DNA of 64,000 bases, taken from the NCBI RefSeq assembly GCF_016889705.1, contig NZ_CP069526.1, positions 4,216,001 through 4,280,000 of the forward strand. Direction: 5' to 3'. The stretch comes from Amycolatopsis sp. FDAARGOS 1241. GTDB taxonomy: Bacteria > Actinomycetota > Actinomycetes > Mycobacteriales > Pseudonocardiaceae. This document shows positions 34,465 through 44,191 of this stretch, piece after piece. A program made the position numbers and the translations under genes. Under the pieces are notes generated by a model, which was not told the DNA's origin, did not search any database, and saw nothing but the letters and a program-made list of their open reading frames with translations. The first letter of the stretch is position 1; every line of letters starts with the position of its first letter.

Positions 34465-35163
34465 TCAGCGCGGGGGTTTGCCCTGCCAGGCGGCTTTCCA
34501 CGTCTTGGGGCCGAGGCGGCCGGAGTCGTTGATGCCGTTGGCGCGCTGGAGGGCGAGCACGGCGGTCTTGGTCTTGTCGTAGTAGCAGCCGGTGCCGGTG
34601 AAGCCGTAGCCGAAGGCGTTCATGCGCAGCTGGAAGGTCCTGAGCGCGGGGGCGCAGTCGCCGTAGGCGTAGACCAGGCCGGGCCAGGCGGGCATGGGGC
34701 CTGAGGACGGTGGCGCGGGCTGGGGTTTGGGGGCCGGTGGGGCGGGCAGGCCGGTGCTGCCCATGTAGGCGGATTCGTCGTAGGACGGGATGCGTTTGCT
34801 GCGGGCGTCGGCGTCGCCGACGAGGTTGAGCATGGTGCCGCATTCCCAGGGTTGCCAGCCGCGCATGCGGTAGAGGTAGAGCGCGCGGTAGTCCTGCTCG
34901 CGGGGGCTGGCTTGGTCTGGCCTGCCTTGGCCGCCGACGCTGCGCCAGGTGGCGAGGTCGAACTGGTAGGCGCCGTAGTAGCCGTTGCCGGTGTTGATGG
35001 TGTAGCGGCCGCTGGATTCGCACATCCGCAGTTTGGCCCAGGCGCTGGAGGAGGGGTCCGCGGACGCGGCGCCGGTGGCGGCGAGCTGCAGTCCCACGAC
35101 GGCCGCGGCGAGCAGCAGGATCCTCACCGCACTCCGGTGAGCAGTGCGAACGCGGTTGGTCAT
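34465..35163 (-). CDS. Secreted Rpf-domain muralytic protein with peptidoglycan-binding tail
   Basis: A 232-residue exported protein. The signal peptide is residues 1-36 (ILLLAAAVVGLQLAATGAASA-like core, cleavage after ASA). The resuscitation-promoting-factor/transglycosylase domain follows: WAKLRMCESSGRYTINTGNG, then YYGAYQFDLATWRSVGGQG with the catalytic Glu in CESSG. A Pro-rich linker and a C-terminal peptidoglycan-binding-like repeat (ALRTFQLRMNAFGYGFTG...LQRANGINDSGRLGPKTW) complete it. Rpf enzymes cleave glycan strands and promote regrowth of dormant cells. ATG 35163 is chosen. Confidence 0.88.
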   Translation of the reverse strand: MTNRVRTAHRSAVRILLLAAAVVGLQLAATGAASADPSSSAWAKLRMCESSGRYTINTGNGYYGAYQFDLATWRSVGGQGRPDQASPREQDYRALYLYRMRGWQPWECGTMLNLVGDADARSKRIPSYDESAYMGSTGLPAPPAPKPQPAPPSSGPMPAWPGLVYAYGDCAPALRTFQLRMNAFGYGFTGTGCYYDKTKTAVLALQRANGINDSGRLGPKTWKAAWQGKPPR

Positions 35164-35420
35164 GGCTTGCACAGTAAGCAGGCGACCCATTGACCACAAG
35201 AGTCACACCACGAACACCAGTCTCACATGAATCGTCGAAGAATCACCGGAGCGACACGCGGAGAAGGGGTTCGAGCGCGATTCCGGACGCTGTTCGGCGC
35301 AGCCCGGATGATCAGTGGGCGACGAACCGGACACGGTTTACCCGTTCGGCGGTGCCGGGTGCGCCCGCGCCGATAGTGTGCCGCCCGACCTGGTGTTTCG
35401 CGACCGATGAGGAGCCGTGG

Positions 35421-36820
35421 ATGACGCTGGCCGAGACCCGTGTCAAGAAGCGGGAACGGTGGGGCTGGTACTTCTACGACTGGGCCAATTCGCCGTTCTA
35501 CTCGTCGGTGACGACGGTGTTCGGCGCGCTGTACATGAGCACTGTCGCGGCCGCGGACGCGAAACAGAACATCACCCTTAACGGGGACAACGCGTGCGTC
35601 GACGCGTCCGGTGTGGACGACAAGCTCCACAACTGCGACGTGTCGTTGTTCGGGTTGCACTTCCCTGCCGGGTCGACGTGGGGTTACCTGCTGTCGGTGG
35701 CGACGGTGGTGCAGGTGCTGGTGCTGCCGATCGCCGGCGCGGTGGCCGATCGCAGCCGCAAAAAGCGGCGGATCCTGGGCGCGTTCGCGTGGCTGGGCGC
35801 GGCGGCGTCGGCGCTGATGTTCTTCATGGCCGGTTCGAACTGGCAGCTCGGTGCGGCGCTGTTCATCGTCGCGAACATCGGCTACGGCGGTTCGCTGGTG
35901 GTCTACTACTCGTTCCTGGTCGACATCGCGGGGCCGGACGAGCGCGACGACGTGTCGGCGAAGGGTTGGGCGTTCGGTTACCTCGGTGGCGGGCTCGCGC
36001 TCGCGTTGCAGCTGGCGTTCTACCTCAGCCGCGACGCGCTGGGTGTGGACACCGCGACGGCGGTGCGGATCTGCTTCCTCACGTCGGGCTTGTGGTGGGC
36101 GGCGTTCACCGTGCCGACGCTGCGCGCGCTCCCCCGCCGGCACACGCCGACGGCGACGGAGCCGGGGGTGTCGGTGCTGCGGGCGGGGTTTCGGGAGCTG
36201 CGGCAGACGGTCGTGGCGGCGAAGGCGTTCCCGCTGACGCTGGCGTTCCTGGGCAGCTACCTGATCTTCGCGGACGGCATCTCGACCGTCGTGGCGTGTC
36301 GGCGCAGTACGGGAAGGACGAGCTGCTCTTCTCCGACGAGGTGCTGATCGTGACCGTGCTGGTGATCCAGTTCCTCGCCTACGTCGGCGGGGTGCTGCAC
36401 GGGCTCGTATCGCGCCGGGCCGGGGCGAAGCGGACGATCCTCGGGAGCCTGGTGCTGTGGGTGGTGGTGCTGGCCGGCGCGTACTTCATCCAACCGGCTC
36501 AGCCGCTGCAGTTCTACGCGGTGGCGGTGGGCATCGGGCTGGTGCTGGGCGGGACGAACGCGTTGTCGCGGTCGTTGTTCAGCCAGATGATCCCGACCGG
36601 GAAGGACGCGCAGTACTACTCGCTCTACGTCGTGGGCGAGAAGGGCACCTCGCTGCTCGGGCCGCTGGTGTTCGCCGGAGTCGGGCAGGCGACGGGTTCC
36701 TTCCGGCTGGCGATCGTGGCGCTGGTGGTGTTCTTCGTGCTCGGGTTCGTGTTCGTGGCGCTCGTGCCGGTGCGTCGGGCGATCGTCGCGGCCGGGAACC
36801 GTCCGCCCGCCGTGCTGTGA
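35421..36820 (+). pseudogene. MFS transporter of the UMF1 family, one frameshift
   Basis: A protein of about 465 residues with 12 predicted membrane helices. The N-terminal signature YDWANSPFYSSVTTVFGALYM is typical of UMF1/Atg22-like transporters. Helices run through VLVLPIAGAVADRSRKKRRILG, FGYLGGGLALALQ, and after the break LIVTVLVIQFLAYVGGVLHGL and LVFAGVGQATGSFR. The frame shifts near 36294, and adding one G in GTGGCGTGTCGG rejoins the two halves exactly, so a sequencing deletion is likely. ATG 35421 follows GAGGAG. The transported solute is unknown. Confidence 0.8.
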
Positions 36821-36854
36821 GGCCCTCCACCCGGGCCGGATAGGGTCGATCGTC

Positions 36855-37601
36855 GTGACTGTCCTCGAAGACACTGGGCCCGACGACCCCACCGACGCCC
36901 TGTCCCCGGTCCCCGCCGTGGAGACCCGGGCCGGGCGGCTGAAGTTCTGCTACGGCCCGATGGACTGCGGGAAGTCGACCCTCGCGCTGCAGATCGACCA
37001 CAACCACGCGCGCCAAGGCCGGCGCGGGCTGGTGCTGGTGCGCCACGACCGCTCGGGTGCGCCGCAGATCAGCAGCCGGATCGGGATCACGCGGCTCGCG
37101 ACGGAGGTCGCCGCGGGCACGGATGTGCGAGACCTGGTGCGCGAGCGGTGGGCCGCGGGACAGCCCGTGGACTACATCATCGTCGACGAGGCGCAGTTCC
37201 TCTCCCCCGCACAGGTGGACCAGCTGGCGGAGCTGGCCGACGACACGGGCATCGACGTCTACTGCTTCGGCATCGCCACCGACTTCCGCAGCCGCCTGTT
37301 CCCCGGCGCGGCCCGACTGTTCGAGGTGGCCGACGAACTGCAGCCGGTGCAGGTCGAGGTGCTGTGCTGGTGCGGCCGCCCCGGCCGGTTCAACGCGAGG
37401 GTCCGCGACGACGAAATACTCCGTGAGGGCGACACCGTTGTCGTGGCAGATACCGAACAGTCCGTAGTTGAATCTTCAGCTTCGGCACGTTCCGATGCCG
37501 AACAAACTACGGTGCGTTATCAGGTATTGTGCCGCCGACACTTCCGGTTGGGGGATCTGGGCCCGGCGACGGCACACCACGGTCAGTTACGGTTGTCGTG
37601 A
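36855..37601 (+). CDS. tdk: Thymidine kinase
   Basis: A 248-residue type II thymidine kinase. Walker A is GPMDCGKST, the Walker B region is YIIVDEAQFL, and the lasso domain carries CWCG and the late CRRH zinc ligands. It phosphorylates thymidine with ATP for salvage. Unusually, the zinc-binding lasso holds an insert of about 20 residues (EQSVVESSASARSDAEQTTV) coded by AT-richer DNA containing an 8-base inverted repeat (37462-37469, 37505-37512). The GTG start lies 34 bases after the transporter gene. Confidence 0.9.
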   Translation: MTVLEDTGPDDPTDALSPVPAVETRAGRLKFCYGPMDCGKSTLALQIDHNHARQGRRGLVLVRHDRSGAPQISSRIGITRLATEVAAGTDVRDLVRERWAAGQPVDYIIVDEAQFLSPAQVDQLAELADDTGIDVYCFGIATDFRSRLFPGAARLFEVADELQPVQVEVLCWCGRPGRFNARVRDDEILREGDTVVVADTEQSVVESSASARSDAEQTTVRYQVLCRRHFRLGDLGPATAHHGQLRLS

Positions 37602-37744
37602 ACGGAGCGTCAGTAGCCCAACTGGGGGATATCCGCACTTGGAAGGCGGTATCCGCGTCACGCCGGAGCGCGAAAGCTCTCCCACTAGAGGAAGCTGATG
37701 CCGAAGGGTGACGCAGCTCATCGTGAGCAACGACATGGTTACCC

Positions 37745-37771
37745 GGGAATCCCCCGGACGCCAGGATCGTT
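37745..37771 (+). promoter_or_regulatory. SigR/SigH-type promoter of rbpA
   Basis: GGGAAT (37745-37750), exactly 18 bases, then GTT (37769-37771), which matches the GGGAAT-N18-GTT consensus of SigR (Streptomyces)/SigH (mycobacteria). It lies 56 bases before the rbpA ATG. rbpA is an established SigR-regulon member in Streptomyces coelicolor. The rest of 37602-37826 holds no gene. Confidence 0.85.
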
Positions 37772-37826
37772 GCATAGGGTGAGCATCACCCTGGCTCCAT
37801 CCGGAGCTGACTGAAAGGACCCCATC

Positions 37827-38174
37827 ATGGCCGACCGTGTTCTCCGTGGAAGCCGGCTGGGAGCGGTCAGCTACGAGACCGACCGCAATCACGACCTCGC
37901 CCCGCGGCGCACCGTGCGCTACGCGTGCCCCAAGAACCACGAGTTCGAGGTGCCGTTCTCCGACGACGCCGAGATCCCGACCGTCTGGGAATGCCGCCTG
38001 CACGGCAGCGAGTCCGAGATCGTCGACGGCGGGCAGCCCGAGCAGAAGAAGGTCAAGCCCCCCAGGACGCACTGGGACATGCTGCTGGAGCGCCGCTCCA
38101 TTCCTGAGCTCGAGGACCTGCTGAACGAACGTCTCGCCGAGCTCAAGGGACGCCGGACCAGCCGGTCCGCGTGA
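37827..38174 (+). CDS. rbpA: RNA polymerase-binding protein RbpA
   Basis: A 115-residue RbpA. MADRVLRGSRLGAVSYETDRNHDLAPR is the N-terminal tail, YACPKNHEFEVPFSDDAEIPTVWECRLHG the zinc/core domain, and KPPRTHWDMLLERRSIPELEDLLNERL the basic linker and sigma-interaction domain. It binds sigma-A/HrdB and stabilises the open complex, and it affects rifampicin sensitivity. A strong ribosome site (GAAAGGA) precedes the ATG. A thiol-stress promoter lies upstream and a terminator follows. Confidence 0.96.
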   Translation: MADRVLRGSRLGAVSYETDRNHDLAPRRTVRYACPKNHEFEVPFSDDAEIPTVWECRLHGSESEIVDGGQPEQKKVKPPRTHWDMLLERRSIPELEDLLNERLAELKGRRTSRSA

Positions 38175-38207
38175 GCTTCGGCCCGTAGCTGGCTCCTACC
38201 ACCGATC

Positions 38208-38244
38208 GAACGGCCCCCGCCACCTCCCCCGGCGGGGGCCGTTC
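38208..38244 (+). terminator. Terminator after rbpA
   Basis: Perfect 14-base arms (38208-38221 and 38231-38244) with a 9-base C-rich loop, 33 bases after the rbpA stop. Confidence 0.75.
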
Positions 38245-38388
38245 GCCTGTCCGGGCCCGCGTGCGGAGAGTCCCGGAGCGGTCACAGGAAGCGGCTCGCC
38301 GCTCGTTGGGCGGCGGCGGAAGCGGTCCCCCGGCCACCCGCCGAGGAATCCACGACTACGTCTCGATGCGACCGCCGGTGCGAGTTCC

Positions 38389-39153
38389 TCAGCGGCGCAG
38401 GAGCCGGCGCAGCTGGCCGAAGCGGCGCTGCACGCCCCATTCGGCCACGCGGAAAAACGCCTCCCGCATGATGTCGCCGCTCATCTTCGACTGGCCGATC
38501 TCGCGGTCGGTGAAGGTGATGGGCACCTCGACGATGTCGAAACCCGCGTCGGCGGTGCGGCGGGTGAGGTCGATCTGGAAGCAGTAGCCGTGAGAGGCGA
38601 TCTCGTCGAGCTCGAGCTTCTCCAGGACCGGGCGGCGGTAGGCGCGGAAGCCGGCCGTCATGTCCGAAACCTTCAGCCCCAGGGCGAGGCGCGAGTAGAG
38701 GTTCGCGCCGCGGGACAGGAGCTGGCGGCTCAGCGGCCAGTTGACGGTGCTGCCACCCGCGACGTAGCGGGAGCCGATCGACAGGTCGGTGTCCGCGACG
38801 GCGTCGAGGATGCGCGGCAGGTCCTCCGGCGCGTGGGAGCCGTCGGCGTCCATCTCGACGAAGGTGGCGTAGCCCTGGGCCAGGCCCCACCGGAACCCCG
38901 CGATGTAGGCCTTCCCGAGCCCGGCTTTCTCCGTGCGGTGGAGCACGTGGACGCGCTCGTCGGCCGCGGCGCGTTCGTCGGCGAGCTCACCGGTGCCGTC
39001 GGGGCTGCCGTCGTCGACGACGAGCACGTGGACGTCCGGGAGTGCCTTGTGGAGCCGGTCCAGAACCGGGCCCAGGTTGTCCCGTTCGTTGTAGGTCGGG
39101 ATCACCACCAGCACCGGCTCGATACCTTCGGCCCCCCGCGGCGCCTGCGCCAT
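38389..39153 (-). CDS. ppm1: Polyprenol monophosphomannose synthase (GT2)
   Basis: A 254-residue family 2 glycosyltransferase. [39 protein letters not shown] and the DXD-type [13 protein letters not shown] mark the nucleotide-sugar site, followed by IGSRYVAGG and [10 protein letters not shown]. It transfers mannose from GDP-mannose to polyprenyl phosphate, the donor for lipoglycans and protein O-mannosylation. In Mycobacterium tuberculosis it is fused to Lnt; here it is a separate gene 23 bases after lnt. ATG 39153 has GGAGGAG upstream. Confidence 0.92.
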   Translation of the reverse strand: MAQAPRGAEGIEPVLVVIPTYNERDNLGPVLDRLHKALPDVHVLVVDDGSPDGTGELADERAAADERVHVLHRTEKAGLGKAYIAGFRWGLAQGYATFVEMDADGSHAPEDLPRILDAVADTDLSIGSRYVAGGSTVNWPLSRQLLSRGANLYSRLALGLKVSDMTAGFRAYRRPVLEKLELDEIASHGYCFQIDLTRRTADAGFDIVEVPITFTDREIGQSKMSGDIMREAFFRVAEWGVQRRFGQLRRLLRR

Positions 39154-39176
39154 CCGTCTCCTCCGAATCCGGCGGC

Positions 39177-40796
39177 TCACCCCGCCGCTTCCCCTGCTGT
39201 CGTGCCGGCGCGAGCGCGCCGAGTGCGAAAACGGAGTACGAATCCGCCGGCGACACCGGCGATCGCCAGTGCCAGCAGTCCGTACTCCGTCCACGCACCG
39301 AGTCGATCCGACAGCGTAGTCTGCGTCCGCAGCGGCACGCGCCCGACCAGGGCATCTGCGGTGAAAAGGCTGGTGGAGCGGGTGATCGTCCCGTCCGGGG
39401 CCACGATGGCGCTCACACCGGACGTCGCGGAGACCACCACCGCGCGCCCGTGCTCCACCGCCCGCAGCCTCGACATGGCCAGCTGCTGGTAGCTCATCTC
39501 CCCCGGCCCGTACCAGGCGTTGTTGGTGGGCACGACGAGCAGTTCGCCGCCTTCGTCGGTCGCGTCGCGGGCCGGGCCGTCGAACGCGGTCTCGTAGCAG
39601 ATGAACACCCCGACCTTGGTGCCTGCGACCGACAGCGCCGCGTTGCTGCCGTCGCCGGGGCGCATGTCGGCGGTGTCGTCGACGAACGGGGTCACCAGCC
39701 GCGCGATGTCCCGGGCCGGCACGTACTCGCCGAATGGCACCAGGTCCTGCTTGGCGTAGCGCTGGCCCTGCCCGGTGCGCGGGTCCCACACGATCGCGGA
39801 GTTCTGCGCGGTGCCGTCGGGCAGCCGGTAGAGGGCGCCGATGACGGCGGGCACGCCGTAGGCGTTGACCATCTGGTCGAGCGTGGGGTCGTCGCCGTCG
39901 ACGGCAGTGGCGGTCTCGGGCCACACGAGCAGGTCGGGTTTGGGGACCTGGCCGGTCTGGATCTGCGCCAGCAGCTTCGAGCTCTCGGCGAGGTGGTTCT
40001 GCCGCAGGACGTCTCGCCGGCCTTCCAGCGCGATGCCGATGTCGGGTGCGTTGCCCTGCACGGTCGCGACGGTGAGGGACCCGTCCTGCGCGGCCGTGCC
40101 GATGGTGGGCCACAGGGCGAGCCCGGCGACGACGGGCAGCAGCGTGCACGCCACAGGCGCGATGAGCCGGCGGTCACGCCACCGGCGCTGCTGCCACAGC
40201 CGCGCGGCGAGTGCCGCGAGACCGAACCCGCTCACCACCACGGCGAGACCCACGAGCGGCGCGCCGCCGACGGACGCCAGCGACAGGTACGCGCCTTCGG
40301 GCTGGCTGAACGCGACGCGGCCCCACGGGAACCCGCCGAGCGGGAACCACGTGCGAGGCGTCTCGAGCGCGACGAACACCAGCGCGCCCCACAGCGGCGC
40401 CAGTGGCAGCCGGGCCACCACGCGGATCAGGAGCGCGCCGAGTCCGAAGTAGAGCGACAGCGTCAGTGACAGGCCCAGCCACGGCCACGGCCCGAACTCG
40501 CGGCCCAGGAAGTCCTGCAGCCAGATCAGCAGCGCGAGGAAGAACGCCGCGCCGTAGACGAAGCCGTAGCCGAACGCGCCGCGCAGCGACCGTCCACGAA
40601 GGACCAGGGCGAGCGCGGCGAACGCGATCGGCGCGAGCCACCACAGCGGCCGCGGCGCGAAGCTGAGGTAGTACAGGTAGCCCGCGGCGCCGGCGGCGAC
40701 CAAGCGCAGCAGCCAGGCGCGGGAGATCCGGCGTCGCTTCGGGCGCTTCGAGGTCGTTTCTTGCGGAGCGCCCGGTTCGGGGTCCGCGACAGTCAC
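39177..40796 (-). CDS. lnt: Apolipoprotein N-acyltransferase
   Basis: A 539-residue membrane enzyme. Six to seven N-terminal membrane helices ([31 protein letters not shown] onward) precede a nitrilase-like domain with catalytic Glu in [11 protein letters not shown], Lys in QDLVPFGEY and Cys in [12 protein letters not shown] last helix ([17 protein letters not shown]) ends the protein. It N-acylates the lipoprotein Cys after signal-peptide removal. GTG 40796 is preferred for its GGAG site, and GTG 40802 is alternative. It precedes ppm1, and the gene upstream of it is an amidohydrolase. Confidence 0.92.
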   Translation of the reverse strand: MTVADPEPGAPQETTSKRPKRRRISRAWLLRLVAAGAAGYLYYLSFAPRPLWWLAPIAFAALALVLRGRSLRGAFGYGFVYGAAFFLALLIWLQDFLGREFGPWPWLGLSLTLSLYFGLGALLIRVVARLPLAPLWGALVFVALETPRTWFPLGGFPWGRVAFSQPEGAYLSLASVGGAPLVGLAVVVSGFGLAALAARLWQQRRWRDRRLIAPVACTLLPVVAGLALWPTIGTAAQDGSLTVATVQGNAPDIGIALEGRRDVLRQNHLAESSKLLAQIQTGQVPKPDLLVWPETATAVDGDDPTLDQMVNAYGVPAVIGALYRLPDGTAQNSAIVWDPRTGQGQRYAKQDLVPFGEYVPARDIARLVTPFVDDTADMRPGDGSNAALSVAGTKVGVFICYETAFDGPARDATDEGGELLVVPTNNAWYGPGEMSYQQLAMSRLRAVEHGRAVVVSATSGVSAIVAPDGTITRSTSLFTADALVGRVPLRTQTTLSDRLGAWTEYGLLALAIAGVAGGFVLRFRTRRARAGTTAGEAAG

Positions 40797-40812
40797 TGCC
40801 ACTCCACGAACT

Positions 40813-42429
40813 CTAGGAGGCCGACGTGAACTCGTCGTGCAGGACTGCCCCGCCGCGCACGGTCCGCAGGCACTTCGGGAGCGGGGTGCCCGGGTCCAGG
40901 CGCGGCAGCGGCGGCACGCCGGAGCGCGGGTCGGTGGACCAGCGCTGCACGCGGGTGTCGGCCGTGGCCACGACGAGGTCATGCGCGTCCCAGATCGCGT
41001 AGTGCGCGGGCGCGCCGGGCACGAGACTTCCGGTGACGCCGTCGTTCACGCCGGCGGCGCGGTGGCCGGCGCGGGTGTGGGCGGTGAACGCGGCGCGCGC
41101 CGAAAGGCGCGCTTCGGGGGTGTGGTGGTGCACGGCCGCGCGGACGGCGGCCCACGGGTCCAGCGCGGTCACCGGCGAGTCGGAGCCGAACGCGAGCACG
41201 ACCCCTTCGGCGGCGAGCGCGGCGAACGGGTTGAGCCCGGCGGCCCGTTCGCCGCCGAGGCGATCGGCGTACATACCCGACGGGCCTCCCCAGGCCTCGT
41301 CGAACAGGGGCTGGGCCGAAGCGACGACACCCCAGCCGGCCAGCGCCCGGGCCTGTTCGGCGGTGACCATCTCCAGGTGTTCCAGCCGGTGGTGGCAAGC
41401 GGCTAGCGCGCGCTGCCCCACCTGCTTCTCCGCAAGCCGGAACCCTTCCACGACCTCGGCGACGGCCGCGTCGCCGATCACGTGGAAACCGGCCTGCAGC
41501 TCCGCCTCGGTGGCGGCGGCGAGGTGCTCGGCGATCCCCGCCGCGTCGGCGTAGAGCGCGCCGGAAGTACTCGGGTCGTCGGCGTACGGGCTGGTGAGCG
41601 CGGCGGTGCGGGAGCCGAGGGCGCCGTCGACGAACAGGTCGCCGGCCACGCCGTGCGCGCCCAGCTCGCGGGCCGTGCCGATGGCGCCGAGCTCACCCCA
41701 GTAGCCGACGACCTGCGGCAGACCCGGCTCGTCGGCGAGGGCGAGCAGGCCGGTGAAGTCGTCGCGGCCGGCGATGTCCGGGCCGCCGCATTCGTGCACG
41801 GAGACGATGCCGCGGGCGGCGGCTTCGGTGAGGAAGGCACGCTGCGCGGCGCTGCGCCGGCCGGGGGTGATCGCGGCGCGCGCGGCGGCGCGGACGCGGT
41901 GGTGGGCGTCGCGGGTGAGCGGGCCCTCGGGCGAGAAGCCCGCGGCGCTGCGGGCCTCGGGAGCGAGGTCGACGAGCGCGGTGGACACCAGGGCGGAATG
42001 CACGTCGACGCGGCTGAGGTAGACCGGCGTCGCGCCGGCAGCCTCGTCGAGCTCGGCGCGGCTGGGCAGGCGGGGCTGCTCCCAGCCGGATTCGTCCCAG
42101 CCGTGGGCCAGCAGGACCTCGCCCGGCGCGGCGGCGACGGCGGCGCGTACTGCGGCGAGCAGTTCGGCGCCGCTGCGCGCGCCGGTGAGATCGAGTCCGG
42201 TCAGGTGCAGGCCGGTGGCGGTGGCGTGCACGTGGGCGTCGACGAAGGCGGGGGCGACGAACGCGCCGTCGAGGGCGACCACTTCGGCGTCCGGGTGCAG
42301 GGCGCGGGCCGGCGCGTCCTGCCCGACCCACACGACGGTGCCGCCGGAGACGGCGAGCGCGGTCGCGTCGGGTGAGGACGAGGTGTAGATCCTGCCGCCG
42401 AGCAGGAGCGTCGTGCTGTCGTTCGTCAC
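40813..42429 (-). CDS. YtcJ-like metal-dependent amidohydrolase
   Basis: A 538-residue amidohydrolase-3 enzyme. VDAHVHATATG supplies the first metal His pair, VHECGGPDIAG and CHHRLEHLEM supply further ligands, and FGSDSPVTALDPW holds the Asp. YtcJ-like members hydrolyse N-acyl or amide bonds in small molecules. GTG 42429 is the start. The gene ends 16 bases before lnt, so it probably heads an amidohydrolase-lnt-ppm1 operon. Confidence 0.88.
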   Translation of the reverse strand: MTNDSTTLLLGGRIYTSSSPDATALAVSGGTVVWVGQDAPARALHPDAEVVALDGAFVAPAFVDAHVHATATGLHLTGLDLTGARSGAELLAAVRAAVAAAPGEVLLAHGWDESGWEQPRLPSRAELDEAAGATPVYLSRVDVHSALVSTALVDLAPEARSAAGFSPEGPLTRDAHHRVRAAARAAITPGRRSAAQRAFLTEAAARGIVSVHECGGPDIAGRDDFTGLLALADEPGLPQVVGYWGELGAIGTARELGAHGVAGDLFVDGALGSRTAALTSPYADDPSTSGALYADAAGIAEHLAAATEAELQAGFHVIGDAAVAEVVEGFRLAEKQVGQRALAACHHRLEHLEMVTAEQARALAGWGVVASAQPLFDEAWGGPSGMYADRLGGERAAGLNPFAALAAEGVVLAFGSDSPVTALDPWAAVRAAVHHHTPEARLSARAAFTAHTRAGHRAAGVNDGVTGSLVPGAPAHYAIWDAHDLVVATADTRVQRWSTDPRSGVPPLPRLDPGTPLPKCLRTVRGGAVLHDEFTSAS

Positions 42430-42642
42430 GGTGTCGAGTCTCCCCCGCGCTCCCCGCCGGGCCCGGGCGGGGTCGCGCTCACTCACGGTCCGTCACCGCA
42501 CACCAGATCTGTGAGCCAGGTCACCTGAACGGATTTCGCCGCTCGGCACGTGCTTGGGCGGTGAAGGGGGCGGCGCCGGCCGGCGCCCGCCACGGGGACG
42601 CGCGGCGGGGGCGAACCGCGGCGCGGGAGACAGGGGACTTCG

Positions 42643-44061
42643 ATGAAGCAGAGCGTTGCGAGCCCGGCGACCGGGCTCATCCAGGCCGAAGACATCACCG
42701 ACCTCGTCGCCGTGACCGACGGCGACGTGTTGTTGCCGGGCGAGCCCGGCTACGCCGCCGAGTGCGCCGGGTTCAACGTCAACAATCCGCTCGAGCCCGC
42801 GCTCGTGGTGGCCGCGGCGGGCACGGCCGACGTGCAGCACGCCGTCCGGTTCGCGCGCCGCCGATCACTGCCCGTGGCGATCAAGGCCACCGCCCATCAG
42901 GTCGTACAGCCCGCGCACGGCGCGGTGCTGATCACCACGAGCCGCATGACGGGCGTGACCGTGGACCCCGGGCGGCGTGTCGCACGGGTGGAAGCCGGGG
43001 CACGCTGGGCGCAGGTCATCGCCGAGGCCGCCCGGCACGGGCTGGCGCCGCTGGTCGGGTCCGCGCCGGGCGTCGGAGTCGTCGGGTACACGCTCGGCGG
43101 CGGCCTGAGCCCCACGCTCGGCCGGTCCCGCGGGTACGCGGCCGACCACGTGCGGCTGATCGAGGTGGTGACCGCGGACGGCGTCCAGCGGCACGCGACC
43201 GCCGAGACCGAGCGGGACCTGTTCTGGGCACTGCGCGGCGGCAAGGGCAACTTCGGTGTGGTGACGGCGCTGGAGTTCGACCTGTTCCCGGTGACCCGCT
43301 TCTACGGCGGCGGCCTTTACTACGCCGGGCAACACCTGGCCGCGGTGCTGCACGCGTGGCGCGAGTGGGTGCAGCAGCTTCCCGAGGACGCTACTTCGTC
43401 GGTGATGGTGCAGCGCCTGCCGCCCGCGCCGGAGCTGCCGGAGGTGCTGCGCGGCGCGTTCGTGGTGCACCTGCGCTTCGCCCACCTCGGCTCCCCCGCC
43501 GACGCCGAAGGGCTCCTCGCGCCGCTGCGCGCGGCCGCACCGGTGCTGCTGGACCTGATGGCGGACAAGCCGTTGACCGCGATCGGCGACATCCACCTCG
43601 ACCCGGCCGACCCGCTGCCCTACTACGACCGCACCACCAGCTTGCGCGAGGTCACGGCCGAGACGATCGAGACGCTCGTGGAGCTGACGGGGCCGGATTC
43701 GGACTGCCCGCTGCTGGGCGTCGAACTGCGGGCGCTCGGCGGGGCGCTGGACCGGGAGCCGGCCGCGCCCAACGCCGTGCCGGTGCGCGGGGTGCCGTTC
43801 GTGGTGTTCGCGCTCGGAGTCGGCGGGCCCGACCGGGCCGGCGAACTGCGCGGGGCGCTGGACACCGTCGTCGGCGCGCTCGCACCGTGGGCGTCGGCCC
43901 GGCAGGCGCCGAACTTCCTCTCCGCCGACGAGGGCACCTCGGCCGCGGCGGTGCGCGCGATCTACGGGCCCGAGCGCTACGACCGGCTGGCCGCGGTGAA
44001 GAAGGTCTACGACCCGGGCAACCTCTTCCGCGTCAACCACAACATCCGCCCGGCCGCGTGA
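42643..44061 (+). CDS. FAD-linked oxidoreductase (BBE-like)
   Basis: A 472-residue PCMH-type FAD protein. The FAD domain includes ALVVAAAGTADVQHAVRFAR and the nucleotide segment GSAPGVGVVGYTLGGGLSPTLGRSRGYAADHV. The berberine-bridge C-terminus is YDRLAAVKKVYDPGNLFRVNHNI. The usual R(S)GGH site for covalent 8-alpha-histidyl FAD is replaced by KATAHQVVQPAHG, so flavin linkage may differ. Family members oxidise sugars, alkaloids or polyketides. ATG 42643 follows AGGGGA. A terminator follows the gene. Confidence 0.86.
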   Translation: MKQSVASPATGLIQAEDITDLVAVTDGDVLLPGEPGYAAECAGFNVNNPLEPALVVAAAGTADVQHAVRFARRRSLPVAIKATAHQVVQPAHGAVLITTSRMTGVTVDPGRRVARVEAGARWAQVIAEAARHGLAPLVGSAPGVGVVGYTLGGGLSPTLGRSRGYAADHVRLIEVVTADGVQRHATAETERDLFWALRGGKGNFGVVTALEFDLFPVTRFYGGGLYYAGQHLAAVLHAWREWVQQLPEDATSSVMVQRLPPAPELPEVLRGAFVVHLRFAHLGSPADAEGLLAPLRAAAPVLLDLMADKPLTAIGDIHLDPADPLPYYDRTTSLREVTAETIETLVELTGPDSDCPLLGVELRALGGALDREPAAPNAVPVRGVPFVVFALGVGGPDRAGELRGALDTVVGALAPWASARQAPNFLSADEGTSAAAVRAIYGPERYDRLAAVKKVYDPGNLFRVNHNIRPAA

Positions 44062-44063
44062 GA

Positions 44064-44101
44064 CGAGGTGCCCGCGGCGCCCGGTTGCCGTGGGCACCTC
44101 G
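44064..44101 (+). terminator. Terminator after the FAD oxidoreductase
   Basis: 14-base arms (44064-44077 and 44088-44101) with one mismatch enclose a 10-base loop, starting 3 bases after the stop codon. Confidence 0.7.
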
Positions 44102-44191
44102 GCCGGCGCACCGTCATCGCGCAGAAAGATTTACGTCGTGGACACGTTGTGACAGGATATTTTTACGTGTTCCCGACGACTTGGAGTACAG

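Noticed and set aside
33149..35206. 685-residue minus-strand frame
   Set aside because: Only the last 118 residues (33505-33149) look like a protein. The rest is antisense to the GDPD gene and out of frame with the Rpf-like gene.
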